Source: Anaerolineae bacterium
Lineage (GTDB): Bacteria > Chloroflexota > Anaerolineae > B4-G1 > SLSP01
Assembly (NCBI GenBank): GCA_018055515.1
Contig: JAGPHL010000041.1
Span: forward strand, 1 to 8,794
Direction of reading: 5' to 3'
Length of the DNA: 8,794 nt
The notes beneath the pieces are model-generated. The model saw nothing but the letters and a program-made list of their open reading frames with translations, searched no databases and was not told where the DNA came from. Below, in pieces: positions 1 through 6,708 of this stretch. The position numbers and the translations under genes are program-made. Within the stretch, counting starts at the first letter, position 1. Every line of letters begins with the position of its first letter.

Positions 1-644
1 TGGTTTCTGGCAACATCGGCGCGGGGAAGACCTCGCTGGCGGAGCGCCTGGCGGCGCGGATGGGCTGGCATGTGGCCTACGAATCCGTCGCCGATAACCC
101 CTATCTCAGCGACTTCTACGCGGACATGCGCACGTGGAGTTTTCATCTGCAAATCTTCTTCCTGGGGCATCGCGCCGAGCAGCACCGGCGACAGGCGGAG
201 GCGCCCTATTCCGCGATCATTGACCGCAGCATCTACGAGGACGCCCATATTTTCGCGCGGGCGTTGTACACCATGGGCAACATGGATGAGCGCGATTATC
301 AGGCCTACCGCCGGCTCTACGATTTTGTCGTCAGCACGTTGCCGCGTCCCGACCTGCTGATCCATGTGCAGGCGAGCGTGCCGACGTTGCTTGAACGCAT
401 TCGACGGCGGGCGCGCGGCATGGAATCCGGCATCTCGCCGGATTACCTGGCGCTCCTGGAACGTCTGTACGCTGAATGGCTGAGCGGCTTTAATCTCTGC
501 CCCGTGCTCATGGTGCCGGGCGACGAGCTGGACTTCGTGCGCTATCCGCAACACCTCGACATCATCGCCGAGCGCGTGCAACACAAACTGGCCGGGCGTG
601 AGATCGTGGAATTTCCGTCCGTGGAGGCGGAGGATGCCGGCTGA
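1..644 (+). CDS. Deoxynucleoside kinase (dGK/dAK/dCK family), 5' end missing
   Basis: This is a cytosolic salvage kinase that transfers a phosphate from a nucleoside triphosphate to a deoxynucleoside. The reading frame is open from base 3 and the true start lies left of the window. Visible motifs run in family order. The P-loop GNIGAGKTS is encoded at 9-35, and YESVADNPYL follows with the glutamate expected near the nucleoside. The DRSIYED motif (about 225-245) carries the DR(S) signature, and the Arg-rich segment RIRRRARGMESGISPDYL matches the LID region. Only a few N-terminal residues should be missing, since the P-loop normally lies close to the start. The length and the DRSIYED/LID pattern fit the bacterial deoxyguanosine/deoxyadenosine kinases, but the preferred base cannot be told from sequence. 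The 3' end overlaps the next gene by 11 bp, so the two are likely translationally coupled. Confidence 0.9.
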   Translation, partial: VSGNIGAGKTSLAERLAARMGWHVAYESVADNPYLSDFYADMRTWSFHLQIFFLGHRAEQHRRQAEAPYSAIIDRSIYEDAHIFARALYTMGNMDERDYQAYRRLYDFVVSTLPRPDLLIHVQASVPTLLERIRRRARGMESGISPDYLALLERLYAEWLSGFNLCPVLMVPGDELDFVRYPQHLDIIAERVQHKLAGREIVEFPSVEAEDAG

Positions 645-2013
645 TTTTGGCGAAGCGCTGAGTGAACGCGAGCTGGAGATCGTCTCGCTGGTGGCGCAAG
701 GGCTGACCAACCGGGAAATCGCCGCGCGGGTGTTTCTCAGCCCCAACACCGTCAAGGTGCACCTGCGCAACATCTTCACCAAGACGGGGGTGGCTTCGCG
801 CACCGAGCTCACGATGCTGGCGGTGAAGGAAGGGTGGGTCGCCGTTGTCACTCTCGCGCAGGAAGAAGGCGGCGTCCCGCAGCTCGAACCGCTGCCGCCC
901 GCAGCGCCGTCCCCCGAACCGGAGGAAACGATTCCCCTCGCCGCGCCCCCCGCAACGTTGCCGTTGCCGACCCCGGCGCCCTGGCCCCGTGAACGCTGGA
1001 TCGGACTGGCAGTGGGAGTGGCGTTGATGCTGCTCGTCTTGTGGCTGCCGCAACCGCGTTCGACGCTGATGGGCGGCGTCCCCTCGGCGGCGCTGGTAGA
1101 CCTTCCTGTCAGCAGTGACGGCGTCGCGTCTGCTTCCGTCGAGACGGGGTGGCGTGAGGTGGCGCCCTTGCCCGTGCGCCGCGCGCGATTGGGCCTGGCG
1201 GCTTTTGCGGGGCGGTTGTATGCGGTGGGAGGGTTGACCGCCGAAGGCCCTTCCGCGCGGTTGGACATCTACGACATTCAGGCCGACCGTTGGAGTGAGG
1301 GCGCTTCGCGTCCCGTCGCCCTGGCGAACATCGGCGCGGCGACGTTGGAGGGACGCATTCTCGTCCCCGGCGGCTGTGATGCTCAGGGGCAGCCGGCGGC
1401 AAGCGTCCACGCTTATGATCCCGCCGCGGATGTCTGGGAGACCCGCTCCCCGTTGCCGACGCCCCTGTGCGGGTACGCGCTGACCGTGTTGGACGATCGC
1501 GCCTATCTGTTCGGCGGTTGGGACGGACAGCGCAATCGTGCTATCGCTTTGCAGTACGATCCGCTCGCCGACGCCTGGGAGACATTACCCGCGCCGCGGG
1601 AAGCGCGGGCCTTTGGCGCCGCCGCCGCGTTGGGACGCGAGCTCTACTACGTCGGCGGCTACGACGGCAGCGAGCACACGACTTGTGAGGTCTTTCTGGT
1701 GAACGAGGAACGGTGGGAGAGGTGCCCGGCGCTTTTGCAACCTCGCGGCGGCCTGAGCCTGGCGAGCGTGGGAGGATACCTCTATGCTGTCGGCGGCGGC
1801 TGGGGCAGCTATCTCGGCTTCAACGAGCGCTATGTCCCCCAGCAAAAAAACTGGGTGGTGGCGGAGACGCCGCTCGTGGGGGAGTGGCGGAATTTGGGGC
1901 TGACGGTGTGGGAGACCTCGCTCTTTGCCGTCGGCGGGTGGAGCGGCGATTTCTTGAATCGCACCTACGTCTTCGACGCGCTCCCGTTCCGCGTCTTCAT
2001 CCCCGCGCCGTGA
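634..2013 (+). CDS. Membrane-anchored LuxR-type HTH regulator with extracytoplasmic Kelch propeller
   Basis: A 459-residue protein, probably a one-component transmembrane regulator. Residues 9-68 are a LuxR/GerE helix-turn-helix (LSERELEIVSLVAQGLTNRE, then SPNTVKVHLRNIFTKTG). Residues 80-118 are a Pro/Ala-rich linker. Residues 122-138 (WIGLAVGVALMLLVLWL) form one membrane helix. Residues 172-452 carry six Kelch repeats with GG doublets at 199, 246, 294, 341, 387 and 434, a period of 46-48 residues, each followed by a Tyr or Trp further on. This predicts a six-bladed beta-propeller outside the membrane with DNA binding inside, a layout like ToxR/CadC but with a LuxR-type domain. I chose ATG 634 because GGAGG at 623-627 is well spaced and the LuxR domain begins a few residues later; an in-frame GTG at 598 is less likely. 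The gene overlaps the kinase by 11 bp. The C-terminus FRVFIPAP resembles short hydrophobic-Pro endings I recall on Chloroflexota surface proteins. The ligand and target genes are unknown. Confidence 0.85.
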   Translation: MPADFGEALSERELEIVSLVAQGLTNREIAARVFLSPNTVKVHLRNIFTKTGVASRTELTMLAVKEGWVAVVTLAQEEGGVPQLEPLPPAAPSPEPEETIPLAAPPATLPLPTPAPWPRERWIGLAVGVALMLLVLWLPQPRSTLMGGVPSAALVDLPVSSDGVASASVETGWREVAPLPVRRARLGLAAFAGRLYAVGGLTAEGPSARLDIYDIQADRWSEGASRPVALANIGAATLEGRILVPGGCDAQGQPAASVHAYDPAADVWETRSPLPTPLCGYALTVLDDRAYLFGGWDGQRNRAIALQYDPLADAWETLPAPREARAFGAAAALGRELYYVGGYDGSEHTTCEVFLVNEERWERCPALLQPRGGLSLASVGGYLYAVGGGWGSYLGFNERYVPQQKNWVVAETPLVGEWRNLGLTVWETSLFAVGGWSGDFLNRTYVFDALPFRVFIPAP

Positions 2014-2046
2014 GCAGAGACTGCGACGATTCTCTACTCACGGCGC
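2005..2046. terminator. 16-bp inverted repeat overlapping the Kelch gene stop codon
   Basis: The arms 2005-2020 and 2031-2046 pair at 15 of 16 positions, with one C/A mismatch (2015 against 2036), around a 10-base loop. The stop codon TGA (2011-2013) of the Kelch gene lies inside the left arm. The sequence after the stem (ATTTCTATTTTC) is T-rich but has no continuous T run, so it may be a rho-independent terminator or a stabilising mRNA hairpin. Only about 30 bases remain before the MFS start codon. Confidence 0.6.
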
Positions 2047-2077
2047 ACTGATTTCTATTTTCAAGGAAGGAGAACTC

Positions 2078-3442
2078 ATGGCTCGCAAATCTGCATCTAC
2101 ATCTGCACCTGAGGCGACATTCGCCGGACGTTGGAAAACCCTGTTCGCGCTGGCCTTCGGCTATTTCATAGATCAGGGCGAAGGACAGGCGATCTCCGTG
2201 CTCTTTCCCACGCTGCAGCGCCTGTGGGGCCTCAGCTTGACCAACCTGGGCACCATTGGCACCATCCGCAATATCCTCCAATCGGTGAGCGCGCCCTTCT
2301 GGGGCTACGCCGCCGACAAGTTCCCCCGCAAGAAAGTCATCATCATTGGCACTGGCGTGTGGGGCATCTGGACGTTGTTCTGCGGTCTCACCCAGAATTT
2401 TGGCCAGCTGCTGGTCATCCGTGCCATCTCCGGCATTGGCCTGGGCTGCCTCATGCCCGCGACCTTCTCGCTGATGTCCGATACTTTTCCGCCAGACAGG
2501 CGCGGGCGCGCTCTGGGACTCCTCGAAGCCATCGGCATGTTGGGCATCATCATCGGCACCGTGGGCCTGGGGTTGCTGGCGACGCCGACGTTGTGGCGGT
2601 GGGGTTTCATCTCCCTGGGGCTGTTCAGCGTGCTTTCCGGCGCCCTGGTCCACTTCATGGTCGAGGAGCCTGTCCGTGGGGCGGCGGAGCCAGAACTCGC
2701 GGGCAAAATCACCGCCGAGACGGCGGCTCAGTACCGCATCAAAGCCTCCGATTTGCCCAAAGTGCTCCGGATCCCCACCGTTTGGGTCGCCATCCTGCAG
2801 GGATTGGCGGGTTCGATGCCCTGGGTGGTGTTGGGATTGTACCTGATCACCTGGATGGTGACCGAGCGGGGAATGAGCGAGGGCATCACTTTCTCGGATC
2901 CACGCGGCAGCGCCACCCTGGCTTTTGCCGGCATCGTGATCGGCACGGCCATCAGCAACGTGCTGGGCGGCATCATTGGCGACTGGGCGGAGCGGCGCAA
3001 TCCCAAGTACGGGCGCACCATCATCGGGCAGATCTCCATCATCTCGGGGATTCCGCTCAGCTACATCATGCTGACCGTGTCGCAGGATTGGTCGTTCTGG
3101 CCGTTTTTCGCGCTTTGCTTTGGCACAGCGCTGCTGATCAGCTGGCCCGGCAAGGGCTCCAAGGAGCCGATGATGCAGGGGGCCGTGCCGCCGGAGTTGC
3201 GCGCGACGGCTTTTTCGATGACCACCTTCATCGAGAGCGGTTTTGCCGCGCTGGTGGCCTACTTTGCGGGACGCCTTGCCGATTCGATCGGCTTCACGCA
3301 GGCCCTGATCTGGACCATCCCCGTGCCGTGGATCCTGTGCGCGTTGTTGTACTCGCTGTTCTACTGGGCCTATCCCCGCGATGCGGAGAAATTGCGGGCA
3401 TTGATGGCCAGTCGCGCGGCAGAGATCGCCTCGAAGCCTTAG
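2078..3442 (+). CDS. Major facilitator superfamily (MFS) transporter
   Basis: A 454-residue inner-membrane protein with the expected length and hydrophobic pattern for 12 helices. The MFS loop 2-3 signature is clear at residues 76-86 (GYAADKFPRKK). It is followed by the helix 4 region RAISGIGLGCLMP (115-127) and the conserved FPPDRRGRALG (137-147) of the loop 4-5/helix 5 region. Helix 1 carries acidic residues (GYFIDQGEGQAI, D32 and E36), which suggests proton or cation coupling. A long hydrophilic stretch around residues 195-230 is the central cytoplasmic loop. ATG 2078 has AAGGAGA at 2067-2073 directly upstream. The substrate cannot be assigned: the sequence looks like the general MFS_1 group and shows no sugar-, nitrate- or drug-specific signature that I recognise. 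The gene follows the Kelch regulator after a strong hairpin, so its transcription may be partly independent, although I see no convincing promoter in the short gap. Confidence 0.88.
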   Translation: MARKSASTSAPEATFAGRWKTLFALAFGYFIDQGEGQAISVLFPTLQRLWGLSLTNLGTIGTIRNILQSVSAPFWGYAADKFPRKKVIIIGTGVWGIWTLFCGLTQNFGQLLVIRAISGIGLGCLMPATFSLMSDTFPPDRRGRALGLLEAIGMLGIIIGTVGLGLLATPTLWRWGFISLGLFSVLSGALVHFMVEEPVRGAAEPELAGKITAETAAQYRIKASDLPKVLRIPTVWVAILQGLAGSMPWVVLGLYLITWMVTERGMSEGITFSDPRGSATLAFAGIVIGTAISNVLGGIIGDWAERRNPKYGRTIIGQISIISGIPLSYIMLTVSQDWSFWPFFALCFGTALLISWPGKGSKEPMMQGAVPPELRATAFSMTTFIESGFAALVAYFAGRLADSIGFTQALIWTIPVPWILCALLYSLFYWAYPRDAEKLRALMASRAAEIASKP

Positions 3443-3458
3443 CGCGCCTGGCAATTCC

Positions 3459-3486
3459 TTGTTGAATTGTCAAGGCGTGTTATAAT
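3459..3486 (+). promoter_or_regulatory. Extended -10 promoter for tRNA-Gln
   Basis: A perfect -10 box TATAAT lies at 3481-3486 and is preceded by TGT (3478-3480), making an extended -10 element. A weak -35 match TTGTTG lies at 3459-3464 with a 16-base spacer. The expected start point is a few bases before the tRNA 5' end at 3499. Confidence 0.8.
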
Positions 3487-3498
3487 GTAAACGGTCCT

Positions 3499-3570
3499 TG
3501 GGGCGTGGCCAAGTGGTAAGGCGACGGACTTTGAATCCGTTTACCGTAGGTTCGAATCCTACCGCCCCAG
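3499..3570 (+). tRNA. tRNA-Gln(UUG)
   Basis: A 72-base cloverleaf. The acceptor arms TGGGGCG and CGCCCCA pair with a U1-A72 end, as in bacterial tRNA-Gln, and the discriminator is G. The anticodon stem ACGGA/TCCGT encloses the loop CTTTGAA, giving anticodon TTG. The T arm GTAGG-TTCGAAT-CCTAC is perfect. The gene is followed by CTC, so the CCA end is not encoded. It is a single gene between the MFS transporter and the GntR regulator, with its own promoter and a downstream hairpin. Confidence 0.97.
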
Positions 3571-3600
3571 CTCGGTGTAAAAACATCAGCCTTCTTGTGC

Positions 3601-3633
3601 GCGGCCCGGCAACTCTCCGGGCCGCTTTGCGTT
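3601..3633 (+). terminator. Rho-independent-like terminator after tRNA-Gln
   Basis: A perfect 9-bp GC-rich stem pairs GCGGCCCGG (3601-3609) with CCGGGCCGC (3617-3625) around a 7-base loop, followed by TTTGCGTT. The T tract is short, but the position about 30 bases beyond the tRNA fits its terminator. The remaining stretch to the GntR start (3634-3732) shows no clear promoter or other element. Confidence 0.65.
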
Positions 3634-3732
3634 CGGCGGTAGAGGTCTGATTCAGGCGGGCCATGGTGGAAAGTGAGCCTCGTGTCCAGGGCACGGTTTA
3701 CGCGATGAGTTCGTAGATGTTGCGGGTGTGCT

Positions 3733-4827
3733 ATGACGGATGAACCTTTGTATGTGCAGATTGCCGCCGCGGTGCGGCAGGAGATTTTACGCGGCGAGCT
3801 GTTGCCCGGCGCCCGGGTGCCTTCCGTGCGCGAGATGGCGGAGCGCTGGCGCTGTACCGTGGGCACGGTGCAGCGTGCGTATGCGGACCTCGCCGCGCAG
3901 GGCTTGATCGAAAGCCGCCCAGGCCAGGGGACGCACGTCGTCGGACCGCCGCCGGAGCAGGACGGGCCAGCCCTACGCCTGGCGACGCTGTTGCACCGTT
4001 GGGAAGGCTTCGTCCTGGAAATGGTGCGGGTGGGCTACACGCTGGAGGAGCTGGAGACGGCCTCGCGCCTGGCGTTGGATCGCTGGCGGGCGCTGACTCT
4101 CGCCCCGACCGCCCCCGAAGGGACGACGCTGCGCTTTGCCGGCAGCCATGATCCCGCCGTCGCCTGGATCGCGGAGCGCTTTCCCTCACTCCAGGGGGGA
4201 GCTCCGCTCCAGGTGCGCTTTGTCGGCAGCCTGAGTGGGCTGATCATGCTGGCCCGCCGCGAGGTAGAGCTGGCGGGCTGTCATCTGTGGGACGAAGAAA
4301 GCGACACCTACAACGTCCCGTTCGTTCGACGGCTGTTGCCGGGCAAGCGGGTGGCTTTGCTCACCGTGGCGCACCGGCGGTTGGGATTGTTGACGCCGCC
4401 GGGGAATCCCGCCGGGCTGGCCTCGGTCACGGACCTTGCGCGGCCGGGGCTACGTTTTGTCAATCGGCAGTCTGGCGCCGGGACGCGCATCTGGCTGGAA
4501 GCGCAATTACATCGCGCCGGCCTGCGCCTGCGGCAGCTGTCGCCCGTGGGGCCGGAGGCGCAAACGCATTCGGAGGTGGCCCGGCTCATTGCGGAAGGGC
4601 GCGCGGACGTGGGGGTGGGCATTGAAGGGGCCGCCCGCCCCTTTGGACTGGGCTTTGTCCCCCTCACGACCGAGTGCTATGAACTGGTCATCCCTAATTA
4701 CGTTTGGCAGCGAGAGGAGGTGCAGGCCCTGGCTGCCTGGTTGAGCGCTGAAGAAACCCGGCGCGCGATCGCTGGCCTCGGCGGCTACGAGACCGGGGCA
4801 ACCGGCGCCGTGCGGTGGGTCGAATGA
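3733..4827 (+). CDS. GntR-type regulator fused to a periplasmic-binding-protein-like ligand domain
   Basis: A 364-residue cytosolic one-component transcription factor. Residues 5-70 are a GntR winged helix (LYVQIAAAVRQEILRGELLP, then RVPSVREMAERW, TVGTVQRAYADLAAQGLIES and the wing GQGTHVV). Residues about 133-355 resemble the PBP-like domain (PF12727, from memory) also found joined to ModE-like HTH and MoeA-like proteins. Its motifs are GCHLWDEESDTYN (182-194), FVNRQSGAGTR (242-252) and an SEVARLIAEGRADVGVGIEG-type segment (280-299). By analogy the ligand may be an oxyanion such as molybdate or tungstate, or a cofactor-linked small molecule, but it cannot be read from the sequence. ATG 3733 is the only sensible start: an in-frame TGA sits at 3706 with no other start codon between, though the Shine-Dalgarno is weak. 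The gene is 12 bp upstream of the CNNM/CorC gene and probably in the same transcript. Confidence 0.88.
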   Translation: MTDEPLYVQIAAAVRQEILRGELLPGARVPSVREMAERWRCTVGTVQRAYADLAAQGLIESRPGQGTHVVGPPPEQDGPALRLATLLHRWEGFVLEMVRVGYTLEELETASRLALDRWRALTLAPTAPEGTTLRFAGSHDPAVAWIAERFPSLQGGAPLQVRFVGSLSGLIMLARREVELAGCHLWDEESDTYNVPFVRRLLPGKRVALLTVAHRRLGLLTPPGNPAGLASVTDLARPGLRFVNRQSGAGTRIWLEAQLHRAGLRLRQLSPVGPEAQTHSEVARLIAEGRADVGVGIEGAARPFGLGFVPLTTECYELVIPNYVWQREEVQALAAWLSAEETRRAIAGLGGYETGATGAVRWVE

Positions 4828-4839
4828 GATGGTGAGGTG

Positions 4840-6156
4840 ATGGAACTGTTAGTGTTGTTCATTTTGATTTTGTGTAATGGCCTTTTTGCTCTGGCAGAGA
4901 TCGCCGTGATTGCCGCGCGGCCGGCGCGCTTGCAGGAACGCGCGTACCGTGGCGAGCGCGCTGCCCTGGACGTGCTCCAGCTGCAGGAACAGCCGGAGCG
5001 CTTTTTGTCCACCATTCAGGTGGGCATCACTCTCGTCGGCACGCTGACCGGGGCTCTGGGAGGCGCTACTTTCGCCGAACAGCTGACCCTCCGCTTGCGC
5101 GAGATCCCGTTTCTGGAGCCCTACGCGCCGGCCCTGGGATTGGGCATCGTGGTGGTGCTCATCACCTACTTCTCCATTGTGCTGGGGGAACTGGCCCCCA
5201 AGCGGCTGGGGCTGACCGATCCCGAAGCGGTGGCCATGCGCCTGGCGCGCTTGATGCTGTTCCTGTCCAGGATCACCGCGCCCCTCGTGTCACTGCTGGC
5301 GGCCTCTTCGAAGGCTGTTCTCGCCTTTTTAGGGGTCCGTCGCGAGGTCGAACAGCCGGTCACCGATGAGGAGATTCGGCTGTTGATGCTGCAAGGGGCG
5401 GAGGCAGGCGTCTTCGACGCCATGGAATCCGAGATGGTGGAGGGCGTGCTGCGCCTGGGCGATCAGCGCTCGCGGACCGTGATGACGCCGCGGCATGAGA
5501 TTGTCTGGCTGGATCTGCAGGCGCCTTTGGAGGAAAATTTGGCCAAGGTCCGCGAGAGCGGCTACTCGCGGTTTCCGGTCTGCGATGGGACGTTGGACCA
5601 AGTGCTGGGCATGATCTACGCCAAAGATTTGCTGGCGCGCCTCCTCAGCGGCGAGCCTCTCAATCTGGCGCAGGGCTTGCGTCAACCGCTCTACGTGCCC
5701 GAAACCATGCCGGCCCTGGAGATGCTGGAGCAATTCCGCCGCTCGCAGGTGCACGTCGCCTTGGTCCTGGATGAATACGGCGGGGTCGAGGGGATCATCA
5801 CCTTCCGTGACTTGCTGGAGAGCCTTGTGGGACAGATCGCCTCGGCGGGTGAGACGGGCAGTCCCACTGCCGTGCCCCGTCCAGACGGCTCCTGGCTGGT
5901 GGACGGCAGCTATCCGGTGGACCAACTCGAGGACATCCTGGGCGCGTTGGAGTTGCCCGATCGGGAACGCATCGGCTACGAGACAGTCGCGGGGCTGGTG
6001 CTCGCGCTCTGTGATCACATTCCGCGGCGCGGCGAGTGGGTGCAGTGGCAGCGCTGGAAATTCGAGGTGGTGGACATGGACGGGCTGCGGATTGATCAGG
6101 TGCTGGTGAGTCCGTTAGCGGAAGCGTCGGAAAGGACAGCCGCTCCTGCCGCTTAG
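4840..6156 (+). CDS. CNNM/CorC (HlyC) family membrane protein: DUF21, CBS pair, CorC_HlyC
   Basis: A 438-residue inner-membrane protein. Residues 1-150 form the DUF21 transmembrane domain, with the conserved acidic NGLFALAE segment (13-20), the VGITLVGTLTGALGG turn (61-75) and GELAPKRLGL (116-125). Residues about 175-340 hold the CBS pair, including RTVMTPR (212-218), GYSRFPVCDG (241-250) and VLDEYGGVEGIITFRDLLE (309-327), which usually senses adenine nucleotides. Residues about 348-425 form the C-terminal CorC_HlyC domain. Family members are linked to Mg2+/Co2+ efflux or Na+-coupled Mg2+ transport; the old hemolysin name is historical. ATG 4840 is preferred; GTG 4837 is in frame directly before it, and both rely on the same GGTGAGG-like site. 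The gap to the GntR gene is only 12 bp. The usual acidic motif after the second CBS domain is weak here (LVGQIASAGE). Confidence 0.9.
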   Translation: MELLVLFILILCNGLFALAEIAVIAARPARLQERAYRGERAALDVLQLQEQPERFLSTIQVGITLVGTLTGALGGATFAEQLTLRLREIPFLEPYAPALGLGIVVVLITYFSIVLGELAPKRLGLTDPEAVAMRLARLMLFLSRITAPLVSLLAASSKAVLAFLGVRREVEQPVTDEEIRLLMLQGAEAGVFDAMESEMVEGVLRLGDQRSRTVMTPRHEIVWLDLQAPLEENLAKVRESGYSRFPVCDGTLDQVLGMIYAKDLLARLLSGEPLNLAQGLRQPLYVPETMPALEMLEQFRRSQVHVALVLDEYGGVEGIITFRDLLESLVGQIASAGETGSPTAVPRPDGSWLVDGSYPVDQLEDILGALELPDRERIGYETVAGLVLALCDHIPRRGEWVQWQRWKFEVVDMDGLRIDQVLVSPLAEASERTAAPAA

Positions 6157-6200
6157 CCGGGGGTAGAAAACAGAGCCAAGCCGCGAGCCCTTCAAAACAA

Positions 6201-6225
6201 AACGGCTCGCTATGGGCGAGCCGTT
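6201..6225. terminator. Bidirectional terminator between the CNNM/CorC gene and tRNA-Leu
   Basis: A perfect 10-bp stem (AACGGCTCGC at 6201-6210 with GCGAGCCGTT at 6216-6225) has a 5-base loop. On the - strand it is followed by TTGTTTTGAA, a good U-rich tail for the leftward tRNA transcript. On the + strand it is followed by GTTCTATT, so it can also end the CNNM/CorC transcript. Confidence 0.8.
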
Positions 6226-6238
6226 GTTCTATTGCAGA

Positions 6239-6322
6239 TAGGGCGGGTGGGAATCGAACCCACACACTCTCTCGAGTAGAGGATTTTAAGTCCCCGGCGT
6301 CTGCCTGTTCCGCCACCGCCCC
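6239..6322 (-). tRNA. tRNA-Leu(UAA)
   Basis: An 84-base class II tRNA read leftward. The acceptor GGGGCGG pairs with CCGCCCT (G1-U72 wobble, also seen in E. coli tRNA-Leu(UAA)) and the discriminator is A. The anticodon loop CTTAAAA gives TAA, for UUA codons and UUG by wobble. A long variable arm (CTACTCGAGAGAGTG region) is typical of leucine tRNA. The T arm GTGGG-TTCGATT-CCCAC is perfect. No CCA is encoded. Confidence 0.96.
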
Positions 6323-6334
6323 TGGAAACTTCTG

Positions 6335-6363
6335 AAAAAAACGGGCATCTGCGGCGATGCCCG
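6335..6363 (-). terminator. Intrinsic terminator between tRNA-Cys and tRNA-Leu
   Basis: CGGGCATC (6342-6349) and GATGCCCG (6356-6363) form a perfect 8-bp stem with a 6-base loop. Read on the - strand it is followed directly by seven T residues (complement of A 6335-6341). This is textbook rho-independent form, placed after tRNA-Cys and only 12 bases before tRNA-Leu. Confidence 0.85.
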
Positions 6364-6374
6364 GAGTTCATGTG

Positions 6375-6446
6375 AGGCGACGGTCGGAATTGAACCGACG
6401 AATAAGGGTTTTGCAGACCCGTGCCTTACCACTTGGCTACGTCGCC
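6375..6446 (-). tRNA. tRNA-Cys(GCA)
   Basis: A 72-base cloverleaf on the - strand. GGCGACG pairs with CGTCGCC, and the discriminator is U, as expected for cysteine. The anticodon stem CGGGT/ACCCT (one G-U) encloses CTGCAAA, giving GCA. The T arm GTCGG-TTCAATT-CCGAC is intact. No CCA is encoded. It lies 14 bases from tRNA-Gly, in the same transcript. Confidence 0.96.
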
Positions 6447-6460
6447 AAGGCAAAAGAGAG

Positions 6461-6533
<73 letters not shown>

Positions 6534-6545
6534 TTTACGTGATAT

Positions 6546-6573
6546 AGTATACCACACTCGTCATTTTTGACAA
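6546..6573 (-). promoter_or_regulatory. Promoter of the tRNA-Gly-Cys-Leu cluster
   Basis: On the - strand, -35 TTGTCA (6568-6573) and -10 TATACT (6546-6551) are separated by 16 bases, and TGG before the -10 makes an extended element. The expected start point lies a few bases before the tRNA-Gly 5' end at 6533. No other promoter is visible for the three tRNAs. Confidence 0.8.
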
Positions 6574-6643
6574 GGGGGATTTCTCAAGGCTTGTGCAGCT
6601 CCTTTCCCTGGGCCGGATATCGTCTTTGCCATGTTGCGGTTGT

Positions 6644-6672
6644 TTGCTCTTCCTGGTAAAGCGTGCTATACT
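6644..6672 (+). promoter_or_regulatory. Promoter of the four-gene membrane operon
   Basis: -10 TATACT (6667-6672) is preceded by TGC, an extended -10 element. A weak -35 TTGCTC (6644-6649) lies 17 bases upstream. It is divergent from the tRNA promoter within the 175-bp gap and leaves a leader of roughly 30-50 bases before the first gene. Bases 6574-6643 between the two promoters show no other element. Confidence 0.65.
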
Positions 6673-6708
6673 GAAATTGCGTTGAAAGTTTAAAATCCGC
6701 GTGAGGGT

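Noticed and set aside
562..1410. A 282-codon open frame on the - strand
   Set aside because: It is antisense to the LuxR-Kelch gene and is composed mostly of Arg, Gln and Gly codons produced by GC-rich complement.
1997..3454. A 485-codon open frame on the - strand opposite the MFS gene
   Set aside because: It is an antisense shadow in GC-rich DNA: the peptide is His/Gln/Asp/Arg-rich without domains, while the + strand encodes a clear MFS transporter with a good ribosome binding site.
3470..3866. Two - strand frames covering tRNA-Gln (3470-3694 and 3480-3866)
   Set aside because: They contain peptides such as GFEPTVNGFKVRRLTTWPRP and GGRIRTYGKRIQSPS, a well-known artefact from translating the antisense strand of a tRNA gene.
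5329..6018. A 229-codon open frame on the - strand
   Set aside because: It is antisense to the CBS and CorC_HlyC region of a well-supported gene.
5798..6316. A - strand frame beginning MAEQADAGDLKSSTRES
   Set aside because: Its first residues are translated tRNA-Leu sequence, a common false gene, and the rest is opposite the CNNM/CorC gene.
6560..6571. Short inverted repeat GTCA-TTTT-TGAC within the tRNA promoter
   Set aside because: Four-base arms are expected by chance; it is not enough to call an operator.
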